Source: Oegoconia quadripuncta (taxonomy: Eukaryota > Arthropoda > Insecta > Lepidoptera > Autostichidae). From it: a DNA stretch of 64,000 nt. The notes beneath the pieces were generated by a model. The model was not told the origin of the DNA. It searched no databases and was given only the letters and a program-made list of their open reading frames with translations. A program made the position numbers and the translations under genes. The stretch covers positions 2,480,001 through 2,544,000 of the forward strand of contig OX438744.1 of the NCBI GenBank assembly GCA_949316235.1, read 5' to 3'. Shown here in pieces: positions 21,503 to 32,510 of this stretch. Position 1 is the stretch's first letter; every line of letters begins with the position of its first letter.

Positions 21503-21693
21503 CAGCCGTAGCCATCGAATGGCGCGCTCCAGTGGTGAGAAGCCAAGACCGATTCCGGTTAAGTTTCAAGATTCCTTGTTACGCGACAAATTTTGATTCA
21601 ACAAAACCAACCGTTCTTTGCTCTTCAGATCTTCGAGTTGTTCCAAAGACACGTTTTCGTTTACTATTCTTTTGAACAAGTAAAAAGATTTGA

Positions 21694-21935
21694 CTAACCC
21701 GCCTCTTCCCGTGGGTGTCGTTAAAGGCGACAAAGGGACATTCCACCAACAAACAACCATAGATTTGCATGAAACGGCGATGGGCTCACTCTTTGTCATG
21801 TGTGCATTTCTCTATTTTTCGTAAGGTGCCGCAGATGTTGTTTCAAGCATTAAAGTTGGGACACGAAAACACTAATGCTTGGGATATCTCTGACCACCTC
21901 ATTTGGGATAAAGGTCGTGACGTCATGTATATATA
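21694..21935 (+). repeat. Unclassified interspersed repeat, copy 2 (of 15995)
   Basis: Shares AACC..CC.GTGGGTGTCG, AGGCGACAAAGGGACATTCC, GGCGATGGGCTCACTC and CTTGGGATATCTCTGACCA with the earlier copy, in the same orientation. It resembles the 3' part of a LINE, but no RT frame was found. Confidence 0.7.
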
Positions 21936-22068
21936 TCACTATATCTTATCAGTACATTACATTAACTCAAATAATTTAAGTTTTGAGTCTTCTTACTAAG
22001 TCTGCATTGTCGCCTCTGACAGCATATTCAGCGTGGTGAGTGCCTGCTTCAGGATGGAGGGTAATGTG

Positions 22069-22325
22069 ACCGTCTCCGTAGCTCAATGTGAACAACATAA
22101 GGTTTACGAATCGGAGGTCACAGGTTTGATTTCCAGCGTCATACTTGTTTAGTACTCTATTTGGTGGGCGGAAGGGCATTCTAAATGTCCGCCTGGCCAG
22201 CTACTACCGTCTTATCTTAATCGGCGCCAAACAGCAACATTAATAGCATAGATAAGATCGCCAGACCACCACAAATGAGGTTTCCGGGTCAGTACACTTC
22301 CACCTTCAACCTCATCTTCACTTGA
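22069..22325 (+). mobile_element. SINE family C copy
   Basis: Head ACCGTCTCCGTAGCTCAATG, B box AGGTTTGATTTCCAGCG (decayed), body GGCATTCTAAATGTCCGCCTG and TCCGGGTCAGTACACTTCC. Confidence 0.85.
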
Positions 22326-22906
22326 CATTGCATTGCATTATCACATCTTAACCCAAAAAAAATGGCGAAAACATGGGTGTAAAAAATTTATAAAGAGGAA
22401 CATAGAAACTCCTCTTCTTTGAAGTCGGTTTAAAATATCATTGATACACGGACAGACCCATGATTCCGTAAGTTTTCCCCTTTTGCAATTTCAATATGGG
22501 ACACTGAAAAGGGCCAATTTGCCAAACAAAACTTAATTATTCATATGAATTTTCCGATACCGGATTATTCGATTTCATACGTTACAGGCAATTCGACCAT
22601 GACACGTGCTTAATTGGTAATATTTATATAAAAAAATTAAAAAGTCCGTATAGTAAATGTCGGGAAAACGCGGGCGTTGCTAGCGAATTTCAATACAATA
22701 GCATAAAAATACCTCTTCTGATTCAGCTGAGAAGAAAAATAGAAGAAATTGTCACTCTTTAAAAATAATTAGTATACCTAAGCGAAAGAGGACAGACCTG
22801 TGGGACAGACGAAATTCTTAATTATAAAACTTTTAGGCGTTAAACCATTTGGTCAGCTTGTCTGGGCGTTTATGTGGATAAGGGATAAGAGGGTAGCGAG
22901 TTGTTT
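22326..22906. other. No recognisable gene
   Basis: AT-rich sequence without a supported frame. Confidence 0.5.
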
Positions 22907-23243
22907 GTTTTTTTTTTTTATTCACGACGGGATTGTACTTGACCTCAATCAGACCTGATATTAAGTGAACACGAGGTCGAAGGTGGAAGCGTACTGACCC
23001 GGAAACCCCAACACATTTGGGAGACGGCTATATTATCTCTGACAACCGGAACACAACAATGTTATTAACATTGCTGCTTGGCGGCAGATTTAGATAAGAT
23101 GGTGGTAGCTAGCCAGGCGGACATTTAAAATGCCCTACCACCAACCATACCGAGTATTTAAACATGTACCCCGCTGGGGATCGAACCCGCGACCTCACAA
23201 TCGTAAACTCAATGTTGTTTATATTGAACCACGGAGGCGGTTA
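22907..23243 (-). mobile_element. SINE family C copy, near full length
   Basis: A T-rich run (the poly(A) tail) is followed by CTTGACCTCAATCAGACC. The copy ends at the minus-strand head AACCGCCTCCGTGGTTCAAT. The B box reads CGGGTTCGATCCCCAGCGGGG. Confidence 0.88.
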
Positions 23244-23339
23244 AATAACAATTCTATTCAACAGAATTATAAATAACAGACCAAATATTAACATACTTAT
23301 GGTAAATCTGACGCAGAGGTGAATTATCTCTATAGCAAA

Positions 23340-23531
23340 CTCGGTAGGTAGGGCGCTAGCCGCCCTCCGGGAGCGGGCCTCCCCTTGTGTTTATGCGTTT
23401 CCAGGTCCTCCCTACTGCCGAGGAAGGTCGTTGCGGGGTTTTAGTGGGTATCCCTCTGGACAGGGAGGGGAGTCCCACATAACCGTCTCGCCGTCCCTCA
23501 GGCATTTTCCCTCAGGTACGCGACCCCGCAA
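23340..23531 (+). mobile_element. GC-rich non-LTR 3' UTR-like fragment (R1-like)
   Basis: A GC-rich block contains GGGGTTTTAGTGGGTATCCC, GGGAGTCCCACATAACC and GTCCCTCAGGC. I recall such TTTTAGTGGGTAT ends from lepidopteran R1/TRAS-type LINEs. The assignment is from memory only, and no RT motif is present. Confidence 0.4.
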
Positions 23532-23895
23532 TGTCTCAAAACGAAAGTTTTTAATCAGTGTGTGTTGCCAGTGATGTCATATGGAACTGAAGCGTGGTCG
23601 CTCACTATGGGCCTCATAAGAAGGCTCAAGGTCACCCAAAGGAGTCTCCCTGGGGGCCGAATCAGAAATAAGGAGATCCACAGGAGAACTAAGGTGACTG
23701 ATATAGCCCGAATAATTGCCAAACTTATGTGGCATTGGGCGGAGCACATTACTCGTAGGACCGACTGCCGTTGGGGTGGAAAGATTCTCGAGTAGCAACC
23801 ACGCACCGGAAGACGCAGCGTGAGCAGGCTCCCCACGAAGTGAACCGACGATATGGGAAGCTGCTGCAGCAGTGGCTGGCTTACCATTCTCAGTA
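23532..23895 (+). pseudogene. RTE-like LINE reverse-transcriptase C-terminal fragment
   Basis: The plus frame reads KVFNQCVLPVMSYGTEAWSL, then KVTQRSL, then IRNKEIHRRTKVTDIARII, KLMWHWAEHITRRTDCRWGG and a stop at 23793-23795. Similarity then continues as QPRTGRRSVSRLPTK. The middle is internally deleted between QRS and RIRN, and there are stop codons after the E of KILE. This is the region after the catalytic domain in RTE-clade elements. It is non-functional, and the antisense open frames are shadows. Confidence 0.85.
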
Positions 23896-24561
23896 TCTGG
23901 AATATATTAACTAAATTGTTATTGGACCACTCTAGCGGTAAACCCAACGAAACAAATAACAAAAATCGAATAAATATTGATGAAGATGTCAAGTAACAAC
24001 CTAAAGAAAATACCATCCTATTAATAATCGCCTCCTTTTAGATTAGTTGCTGAGTATGGATCTAGATGGCGGGGTAAGTTCAAGACTATTTATTTAACTA
24101 GTAATAGATGAATTCACGCTTCTGCCTGTAACTTAATAGCGTAAAGCGAAATATTAGAAGAACAAAGTGAAAAGTAATTAAATGCAGAGAAACTCATTGG
24201 AAAAACAAATAAGCAAACGGCAAGATGAATAAACGGTACCTCGAGATCAAACAATATTAATTAACAATAAACTAGCAGAAACTAAAATTGATTTGGTAAC
24301 TTAGTAACCAACTTTTTGGTTCGGTGTTAATTAACAGCGGCGACTCAGATCAATGGAGGCACTAAGTGAATGTAGATATGGTTCATCATCAATTGTCTAA
24401 CACGTCCCCACCGTTGGGGCACAGCCTCTTTCCACCAAGAGAATTCTACCACGAGGGCCCACTGCAGATTTGTGGATTTGTGTCAGACTGGTAACCACCT
24501 GACATTCAGTGTTTTTAAGCCGCCCATGTAGTCCACCGACTTGGCTTAAAAACTTACAAGA
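23896..24561. other. No recognisable gene
   Basis: Unassigned sequence between two RTE fragments. No RT motif was seen, so the two may not belong to one insertion. Confidence 0.45.
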
Positions 24562-24681
24562 TTGGCGGACGACCTGATGACGGTCGCGGGAAGTCGCTGG
24601 ATGGGGGCCGCTTCCAATGTGTCTCTCTGGAAATCTAGGGAGGAGGTCTATATTCAGCAATGCCTGTCCTATAGTAGTTAA
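24562..24681 (+). pseudogene. RTE-like LINE, last 39 codons
   Basis: Plus frame: LADDLMTVAGSRWMGAASN then VSLWKSREEVYIQQC and a TAA at 24679-24681. The DDL..VAGSRWM..A and W..L.EAY.QQW pattern is the usual C-terminus of RTE-type ORF2 in insects. Confidence 0.8.
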
Positions 24682-25092
24682 TGTGATGGTGATAAATGTG
24701 CGACTTCCCCAGCTAGATGGGGCGACGATCTGCCGAAGATCAGAGTCTATGGTCTGCAATTGACCCAAGTGGGCTAATAATGATGAAATACTGTGATTGA
24801 TTATTGTTATACCAGCACTCACTGAGGTATGCCCAAGGGAACTATCACAAGTGTCAAGTAGAAGTATCGTGGCAATATTGTTTATTTTCTGGCAAGCAAT
24901 AAGCATTATTTTCAACATGACTTTATCCCTGGAGGCTCATTATAAAGGACTTATTGGGTTTGAGTATGGTCCAAGTGAAAGTGACAAGCGGACTCTGCGA
25001 ATACTTGGTGGTAGATGCCACCATTGATTTCTATGCTATAGATATGGTCGCGCGAACAATTATGTTTGTTTGCAAAAAAAAAAAAATGTTTG
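24682..25092. other. No recognisable gene
   Basis: Nothing supported; an A13 run at about 25074-25086 borders the next SINE. Confidence 0.45.
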
Positions 25093-25361
25093 TGTTTTTT
25101 GTACACAACGTGACCTCAGTCACACCTGTTGGTAAGTGAAGATGGAGCCAAAGGTGGAATCGTACGAACCCGGAACCCCATCTTATTTGGGGGACTGGCT
25201 ATATTATCTTTGACAACCTCAAACCAACAACGCTATTAACATTGCTGTTTGGCAGCAGGCTTAGATAAGATGGTAGTAGCTAGCCAGGCAGACATTTTAA
25301 AATGTCCTACCACCAACCAAACCAAGTACTAAACATGTACCCCGCTGAGGTTCGAATCCGA
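25093..25361 (-). mobile_element. SINE family C copy, head-truncated
   Basis: GTGACCTCAGTCACACCTGT, CCCATCTTATTTGGGGGACTGG, GCTAGCCAGGCAGACATTTT and GTACCCCGCTGAGGTTCGAA (B box) are present. The A-box end is missing. Confidence 0.83.
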
Positions 25362-25854
25362 AATTAAAGATAAAACTTTATGTATGGAAATTTACGGTAA
25401 TCCACTAATATTACAAACACAAGATAAGACAAAAGACAAAACACTAGTCAAGACACTAGATAAGATGAGAGGTCACGATAAAGTGAAACCACGTGGGCGA
25501 AGACGCACCCGCGGTCCGAAAGCTATTTTACTAATAAGTATGTACAGTTAGCGACCATAGGTGCTCATCAAGATATACATATGTGGCCTACTGAGAGGTC
25601 AGTCCACAATGAAGTCCTACTGAAGTTATAGTATTCAAGACACCATAAATGTAATTACAAAACCAACCTTATTGACTTGAACCAAACTACACAGCCGCGA
25701 AGTATCCTAGCGGATGGGATCGATACACTTGAGGTTTGAGACCCTTATCGTGGTCTTGTAAACGTCTTCCCTTTGTGCCAATCGGCATAAATCCCTACCG
25801 ACGTCGTTCAACATAATAGACATGGTCAATATTAGAAGCTGATTTATTTGTGTC
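25362..25854. other. No recognisable gene
   Basis: Tandem short motifs (ACACAAGATAAGACAAAAGAC..ACTAGATAAGATG) at 25418-25470; no gene. Confidence 0.45.
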
Positions 25855-25937
25855 ATTTTTAACCCTCGACGGAAAACAACGGGTGTAATGTGTTTGACAG
25901 CATTGTGGGTGTGCTGTAGGGTGTATAGCGTTTTGTC
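25855..25937 (+). repeat. TTAACCCTCGACG-type interspersed repeat
   Basis: TTTTAACCCTCGACGGAAAACAACGGGTGT..GTTTGACAGC is matched in reverse at 40083-40133, and its CTCGACGAAAAACGACGGGCG core recurs at 36889-36912. I know this as a widespread lepidopteran repeat motif of uncertain class. Confidence 0.6.
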
Positions 25938-25977
25938 AAAGAAAGAAAGAAAACATTTATTCAAAAACATTTATTTA

Positions 25978-26236
25978 ATTTACAATAATAACCCTTGGAT
26001 ATATACAGACAGCGCCATCTAGTGCCACACTAAGCAACTAGACTTGTGTTGTGGATACCAGATGGTTGATATACTACACAAATACATTTTTTTGTAAATA
26101 AATGAAAAACATCCATTAGTCGGGTACACATGTCCGTATTCAACATACAGACATATGTCCTTAGCGGGATTCGAACCCGAAAAGGGTCGCCCCTTTGGTG
26201 CAGCAGATGTTCTAACCACTACACCAAACGGTCGTC
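25978..26236 (-). mobile_element. SINE family B copy, full length
   Basis: From its tail it reads CAGCGCCATCTAGTGCCACAC, GGATACCAGATGGTTGAT, ATTAGTCGGGTACACATGTCC and GGGATTCGAACCCG (B box). It ends CCACTACACCAAACGGTCGTC, the complement of the A-box head. This is the reference B copy in the window. Confidence 0.92.
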
Positions 26237-26456
26237 AAATAAAATTGAATTCTAATTCGTCTACAATGGCCATGTATATGAAAATTTTCCATGGGAATAA
26301 TAAATACAAATTGATATTATACGTTCTAGCTCAACATAATGCTGCTGATTTTAAGCTGGCACCTTTATAGGGGGTTATTATCGAATCTGTGGTTAGGCGC
26401 TCAAGTATACATAGAAAATAAAATAATCAACTTCACATATTGTATATGTCACGGGT

Positions 26457-26609
26457 AGCGATAAATTAGCGACGAAATTTATAATGTGGAAAGTCTTATG
26501 AATACCATAGTGCGCGGTTTGCTACAAGAAGTGAACCTGGTGGCGCTGGTATCACCGGAAACGGCGCGGTGATGACGTTTACAGTAATATATTTTAGGTC
26601 TGCACATCA
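26457..26609 (+). repeat. Unclassified interspersed repeat G, copy 2
   Basis: Inverted relative to 16916-17053, with the same block order. Its class is unknown. Confidence 0.7.
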
Positions 26610-26713
26610 AAATGAGGGGACACTTTGCTACTAGCCTTCAAAGGAGACGGAGCATGGAATTTGAGCAAGGAAGAATTGTAGACCACTCCGGCTGAATTCC
26701 ACAGACTATAAAG

Positions 26714-27006
26714 TGTTCAATCACACCTGATTTTAAGTGAAAATGAGGCCGAAGCTGGAAGCGTACTGACCCGGAAACCCAAATATTTGGAGAACTGGAT
26801 TTTATCTCTGACAACCGGAACTCAACAACGCTATTAACATTGCTGTTTGGCGGCAGATTTAGATAAGATGGTGGTAGCTCGCCAGGCGGACATTTAAAAT
26901 GCCCTACTACCAACCAAACCGAGTACAAAATATGTACCCCTTTGGGGATTGAACCCGTGACCTCCGAATCGTAAACCCAATGTTGTTTATATTGAGCCAC
27001 GGAGGT
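26714..27006 (-). mobile_element. SINE family C copy
   Basis: TCAATCACACCTGATTTTAAG, GCTCGCCAGGCGGACATTTA, TTTGGGGATTGAACCCG (B box) and TATATTGAGCCACGGAGG (head) are all present. Confidence 0.87.
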
Positions 27007-27059
27007 CTGGGATTAGTGTTTGGGAGCTCCCATTATGTTGTGTGGACACTCGACAGCTC

Positions 27060-27135
27060 CAAACGAGACTCGCGCTCATATACGAGGGAAGACCTATAAC
27101 CCTGCAGTGGGATGTTTACGCGCTGATGATAATGA
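27060..27135 (+). mobile_element. SINE family D 3' fragment
   Basis: TATACGAGGGAAGACCTATAAC, CCTGCAGTGGGATGTTTACG and GCTGATGATAATGA match the D 3' end at 62900-62960. Confidence 0.65.
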
Positions 27136-27141
27136 CTTAAG

Positions 27142-27560
27142 TATTGGGTCTTTACCTATGAAATTTGAGATTTTTTTCTTCGTTAATCATATGTACCAAG
27201 TCCTGCGATTTTCAAAGCTATATCCAAATTTGTTTTTTATTTGGAAAATGGAATATTATTTCATAATTATGAAATATTCTTTAATTTCTGGGCTAAATCA
27301 CATAATAAAAAAAAATTGAACTCTTTTCATGTGCTTCCCATAATCATTTCTTAGATTCGCTGAAACTTTTATAAAGCGGTTGCTTTTAAAAATTAACGCT
27401 GCCTATACTGAACTTAATGTTATCCGATATAATGCACACAAAGTTTAGCTAAATTTGGATTTGCCGTTCCCATAAAAAAAACAAAAATGTTTGTATGGAG
27501 AAAACAGTCATAATGAAATTCTTCATACAAAACGCCAATTTCATAGGTAAAGACCTAATA
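27142..27560 (+). mobile_element. MITE family H, intact copy
   Basis: Terminal inverted repeats of 26 bp (TATTGGGTCTTTACCTATG at left, its near-complement ending CCTAATA at right) enclose about 370 bp of non-coding, AT-rich sequence. Internal landmarks are GGGCTAAATCACATAATA and AAGTTTAGCTAAATTTGG. The copy is uninterrupted and serves as the empty-site reference for 40136-40654 and 52889-53724. Confidence 0.85.
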
Positions 27561-28232
27561 TTTCAATAAAGATTATTATTATTAATGTAACACTTCCGTT
27601 TTGTCTATACTGGAACCGTTTGTTAGTGAAACTATTTTCAGGACTCGCTAAAAATTCCCTAAACAATTTCAATGTAGTATCTTCTGACAAAAACATAATT
27701 AACTGTTGTAATTTGGCCAGTATTAGCTCAGCTATTTAATCTCACGATCTTAACCTTGAGGTGACCTTGAGGCCTGACCTCGACCTCGATACCGCGTCTA
27801 GTACTTTCGTACTCCACTTCATCTGGTTTGAAGGGATCTTTAATATAATATTAAATAGGAACTTCTTAGTTTACTTCAACGAGCTTGACGCCAGCGACTT
27901 CGTCCGCGTGGATCTTGTAATAAATACTAATTTTACTCAAGTCCCTTTTGAAAGAGGGTATGTTTTTCGGGTGTATGTACCTATGTAAATTTCTATGTAA
28001 CCTGCGGCCTAAACGACTTGACCGATTTTGAAGTGCAAGTCATAAAGGCGATACTTACACGGTTCACTTTTGCCTTTCAATTTGAATGAAGCCACCAAAT
28101 TGAATCATTTAAACTTAAAAGTGTCTAGTTTTGCAAAATTACGTGATTCATTGTACAACCAGCAACATTATATACAGGTTACAATTTTGTAGGTACAGAC
28201 TGTACAAATTAAGTTTACACCTAAACATAAAT
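27561..28232. other. No recognisable gene
   Basis: GCGACTTCGTCCGCGTGGAT near 27895-27915 is a motif I have seen in lepidopteran repeats. No element boundary was found. Confidence 0.45.
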
Positions 28233-28365
28233 ACAGGGTGTCCCAGAATTAGTGCGACATACTACAGATGGTGATAGCTGGGGTCAAGACCTACCCAAAT
28301 AACACGATATATGTTCAGCGAAATGGTATAGTTTTAAAGTTATACCGGATTTTATAAAAACACAG
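28233..28365 (+). mobile_element. Solo Tc1/mariner-type terminus
   Basis: TACAGGGTGTCCCAGAATTAG at a TA dinucleotide has the shape of Tc1/mariner inverted-repeat ends (CAGGGTGTCCC). No partner end or transposase was found in the window. Confidence 0.5.
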
Positions 28366-28486
28366 AAATTCTTATCTTGGGTCGGTTTTTATCCCGATAA
28401 AGTGAGTAGTTTCCGCGGGATAAACAAATTTCCGCGATAAAGTTATTCCACGCAGGCGAAGCCGCGGGCGGAAGCTAGTATATCTA
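28366..28486 (+). mobile_element. Helitron-like non-autonomous fragment
   Basis: ATCCCGATAAAGTGAGTAGTT, CGCGGGATAAACAAATTTCCG, ATTCCACGCAGGCGAAGCCG and the CGGAAGCTAG|T end are shared with 36935-37178 and 50065-50260. A CTAG terminus followed by T fits Helitron insertion, but no terminal hairpin was confirmed. Confidence 0.5.
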
Positions 28487-29166
28487 TAATTTTGTATAAT
28501 ATGACACATAGGTTCACAACAGAAGCCTGACAAACTGTTCTAGAAGTTATAATCTTACGTGAAGTAGACAGGAACTAGGAATGTTACAAGCTTTAATTAA
28601 CTCCACCTGTCCCGGTGTCTGTCTGTCTGTAGTCAAATCTTGCAAGTTAAACTTTATCCATTTGTACGGTGTACAATTATGCTAAAATGTTGCATATGTA
28701 AGTCGGAAGACAATGCAACATGAATAACCTTTTAAATTTGTTTTAATATAACATCTAACTCCATTGATTGTCCCGAACTCTTATCAAAACTTTTTTTTAG
28801 AATCCCTGCCGTGTCACTTAGATATAATCCTCCAATTTACTTACCATTTGCGAGCACCAACTACGCTCAAAACACGTTTCTCAGGCGTGCAAGCAATCGT
28901 TTCAATTGTCTATCAAAAGAATTCGCTTTTGATCTGTTTAACACCAGTTATACGTCAATTGTCGCAAAATTTCTTTTCACCTTAAATTGTTGTTTTTGTT
29001 TTGTTTTTGTTTTTTTATTATTAATCACAAAGTACATAATACTAGATCAAGTAACGTTGTATATACCCTACACGTAAGTCACCATAGTGCTGTACTGGAT
29101 ATTATAATGCTAATTTGTTGTTATCAGTGAGGACCTGTAATTGGCTTACTGTTGTTACATACATGA
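28487..29166. other. No recognisable gene
   Basis: Nothing supported; a (TTTTTGT)n run lies at about 28990-29012. Confidence 0.5.
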
Positions 29167-29285
29167 CCCACCTCCACACCCTCCCACTGCAACTCCTGTA
29201 ACCAGGATCAACAGCGGTACAACTGAACGTCGCCTACTGAAAGTAAGCGTGTCCCGAGAAAAGACTTTACGCTACCTTGGGCCCC
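29167..29285 (+). repeat. Unclassified interspersed repeat, copy 2 (of 8910)
   Basis: CCCACCTCCACACCCTCCCACTG, CCAGGATCAACAGCGGTAC and GCTACCTTGGGCCCC occur in the same order as at 8910-9030. Confidence 0.65.
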
Positions 29286-30074
29286 AAATTTACGTTGTTA
29301 CATACATGTCTAAGTTATTACAAATGCTGTTGGTCTTTCAAATAAATAAATAAATAAATTATTTTGCACATAATATAACAGTGTTCTGTAGTCAACAAGG
29401 AACCCTTATAGTTTCGGCATGTCCGTATGTCTGTCTGAGGCTTATCTCAGAGATTCTTAGTACTAGAAAGCTGTAATGGAATCGGTATATTAATCACGCC
29501 GACAAAGTGGTGAAATATTATTTTTAAGGTACATAGTTTTTCTATTCGGGGTCCCTTCGAGAAATATTAAACTTGAAGTGTTGAGAGGAGATTGAAAGAA
29601 ACAATTAAACAAAGAAACATCCAAACTTTTTTTATTTGAAATATTATTATTAGTTATATATCAAATCAAATATAGTTTCCATATTCTATAACGAAATTTT
29701 TTGGACTCGACAATTTTTTTACGCAAAATCACTTGCTCCCATGGTAAAAGTTATTCGAATCCATTGCACAAACGAGACAAAATAAAGAGGAATGCTTGAA
29801 ATACACACGGAATCCCTTTACCTTAGAGGCACCTACTACGCCTACCTATTGTGTCATCTACCATTATCCAGTATGAAAATTCTGCCAAACAATATAACGT
29901 AATATCTCCCGTAGAAATATAGTACATAAGCGGACTTAGTTATCTACAAATATACACGTGCGGTTATCTTTAAATTATGCGACACTCATAAAATACTATG
30001 AAAGTAAGACAGACTCACGCATCAGTGTAAGAAGTAAGCTAATAGCGGAATATTCGTAATAACACATACATTCT
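29286..30074. other. No recognisable gene
   Basis: AT-rich; only (AAATA)n near 29340-29358 noted. Confidence 0.5.
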
Positions 30075-30299
30075 TGACGACCTGTTTGGTGTAGTGGTAA
30101 GCAAATCTGACCACTATACCGCCAGGGGCATTATGTTTGTGTGATGAATACGGACATGTGTGCCCTAGTTATGGATTTTTTCATTTATAATAAGAATTTA
30201 TATACAAAAAAAAAGTATTTATGTAGGTAGTATATCAACCATCTGGTATCCACAACACAAGCCTATAGTTGCTTACTGTGGAACTAGATGGCGCTGTGC
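30075..30299 (+). mobile_element. SINE family B copy, B box lost
   Basis: Head GACGACCTGTTTGGTGTAGT, then a deletion of the GGTTCGAATCC box. The body contains ATCAACCATCTGGTATCCAC and AACTAGATGGCGCTGTG. It is 3'-truncated against GC-rich sequence. Confidence 0.87.
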
Positions 30300-30760
30300 G
30301 GCGGTTAGGGTTGTTCTTAGGGCGTTTAGCGCCTGTTTAGCCGCCAGCAGGTAGGTATAAAAGAAAAGAATACCAATTTGATTTGGATTTAGTGGGTTTA
30401 TTCTACAACCAGCTCACTCCCCTGCACCCCTCGGCAAATCTCCCCGTACGGTCACTGGCCTGACGGTCTTGGAGCTGCAGTGGACGTAGCCCTCGAGTCC
30501 TCTCGTAGACCACACGACGAGGGTTAGGCTGGATCAGCGGTTTTCGGGGGAGGGTAGATCTACCCCGAATGTCTCCCAGGTGCAGACCTGGATGTCGACG
30601 CCGACAAGTAGTCACTCAGGACCTTGATCCTGTTGAGAACAGGCAGGCGTTAGTCAGTGCCCGCAAGTACCCTCATCCACTGCTGGTGTTAACGGCTCAG
30701 CAACCATAACGAACACCACGCAGTTGACAGGCACAAAAGCAGAAACAGCTTACATTAAAA
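30300..30760 (-). mobile_element. GC-rich non-LTR fragment (R1-like, tentative)
   Basis: GC is high compared with the flanks. The minus strand contains GGTTGTAGAATAAACCCACTAAATCC near 30380-30410, close to the complement of the TTTTAGTGGGTAT motif at 23433. Upstream a minus frame is open (30403-30615, ending ...GVSWL) without a known motif. The assignment is an inference. Confidence 0.35.
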
Positions 30761-31773
30761 TTACCCAGATTATTATGGAAACTCACCCTAGAGGGATCTT
30801 CCGTAGTGTACTTTAAATTTGGTTGAGGGTTGAGGTGCAACCGAAGCAGTGGTCTTCCGATAGCAAGGTCGCGGTCAAACAGAGGACGATTCGGGTTCCC
30901 CCACTCTAATTAGAAATCGTCTTAGCGACGTCATCGCAACCGGACAGATTAGCGTACCGCAAAACCGTGGTGAGACCCTTTTTTAAATAAACTGATAATT
31001 TGAGGGTTCCGTAGGAAACTTTTATTATAAAGATGAAGTAGTGTGTGTGTGTGTGTGTAAATTAAAGGTAAAAGCGTAACGGCGCTAGACGCAACGTTAC
31101 AGCTGTGTGTATGTCTAAGAATATTTATTATTTATTTATTATTATTATTCTACAATGAATTTCCAGGCTTCTTTTTTTTAGAAACAAAAATAATAGCCAC
31201 TCTCCGCCTGTACGCAAGAGACTGGGCATAGCACTCACGCGCATGCTTCCCCAACGATAACTCTATAAAAGCTAGTAATATAGTAGTAATAGTAAAGGTT
31301 AGAATTAAGTTTTCGAAGAGTTGGTAACCTTGGATTGTTCTCAATGCGACGAATGCCTCCTGGTTTGAACAAAGAAAATTGTTGGATATGTGGAGTACAA
31401 CTGTTTTTGGATTCAAAAGACAATTATCACTCTATACAAACATCGACCGGTGGCCATGTAACTCAGGAAATTAGATTAATACCATTATTTTAATATAAGA
31501 AATTTGGTAATTTGGTAAAATCATGTGAATTTATCATCTTTCGTCGTTTCCACTACTGTGTACACATAATTGGCGCAGTCGGTAGGACACCATCCTACGC
31601 TCCCAGGATTCTGATTTCCATTCAAAACATTATTTACTACAAGCCGTGACTTAGAAGAGGCTTATCTTCACCATCTCAAGATTCACTGTTCTCCTTTCAT
31701 GCAAGGGGCTAGAATTGCAAATAAATAACAAAATAACTTTTTTGTTTATAAACAACCGGAGACGCTTTGACCA
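30761..31773. other. No recognisable gene; short (GT)n
   Basis: (GT)9 at about 31041-31059 and a (TTATTTAT)n stretch at 31120-31150. A tRNA-like TTGGCGCAGTCGGTAGGAC string occurs at 31569-31588 without a SINE body. Confidence 0.45.
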
Positions 31774-31876
31774 CATTTTCAAAGGCCGGCAACGCATCTG
31801 TGACCCTTTTGGTGATTTCTTTCCATCAGGTGACCCGCATGCTCGTTTGCCGCCCTCTCTTATAAAAAAAAAAAAA
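31774..31876 (+). mobile_element. LINE 3' end (GRQRIC lineage), heavily 5'-truncated
   Basis: Starts within [12 protein letters not shown] codons, then CCATCAGGTGACCCGCATGC, CCGCCCTCTC and poly(A). Confidence 0.8.
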
Positions 31877-32097
31877 ACAATATTTATATTCTCAAATTAT
31901 TTCTGTATACCGACAACTAACCAACGGAATCCCTTCTTGCGTATATTAGTTCAAAGGTTCATTCCCAACATCCCAACCCAAGGTTGTACTTCTTCTAATG
32001 CTAATGGCTCTAACTTGAAAATCTTGTATATGTTAAAAAATATATAGCATCATTTAGGAAAAATAGTAATCATGTCAATATAAGAAATAAAGATAAA

Positions 32098-32510
32098 CTT
32101 GCAGGTAACTTATGACGCCTCAGCAAAGTCAGTAATTCATTCAAAGTCTTATGTATACGATTTTTCAATAAGGTTCCTGTTGATATACAAAATCTTCCTT
32201 TCAATAAATTTAAAGATACTTATTAAGAAAACATATTATAAAATATCAGATTATTTAGATGATAAACATTCATGGACATAACCAGCTCGTTCGCGTAACC
32301 AGGCTATTTCACAATTAGTATTGAAATATTATTGTGCCTTTTTGTAATACAAAAACCTTTTTTTTTTAAAAGAGCAACCTCTCGAGTTTCTTACTTGTTC
32401 TTCTCGGGAGAAAAATGCCTTTTTAACAAGCAGTAGCTTTAAAAATGTAAAATCTGACTATTTTAAGTGTACCCTGTGTTACCTACAAAATAAAGCATTT
32501 TCGATTTCAT
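32098..32510 (+). pseudogene. LINE 3' end, YYKI lineage
   Basis: The last codons read KILIKKTYYKISDYLDDKHSW and stop at 32279-32281. The shared 3' UTR follows (GAGTTTCTTACTTGTTCTTCTC, AACAAGCAGTAGCTTT, ACCTACAAAATAAAGC). Upstream, CFDFSIRFLL.. is degraded. Confidence 0.82.

Noticed and set aside
23555..24016. 153-codon minus-strand frame
   Set aside because: It is antisense to the RTE-like fragment, whose plus-strand frame has recognisable RT C-terminal motifs.
24397..24918. 173-codon minus-strand frame
   Set aside because: It overlaps antisense to the RTE C-terminal codons at 24562-24681 and shows no domain of its own.
25978..26236. tRNA genes suggested by GGTTCGAATCC-type boxes here and in many other places
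   Set aside because: In every case the anticodon stem or acceptor stem does not close, and the sequence continues into a repeated SINE body.
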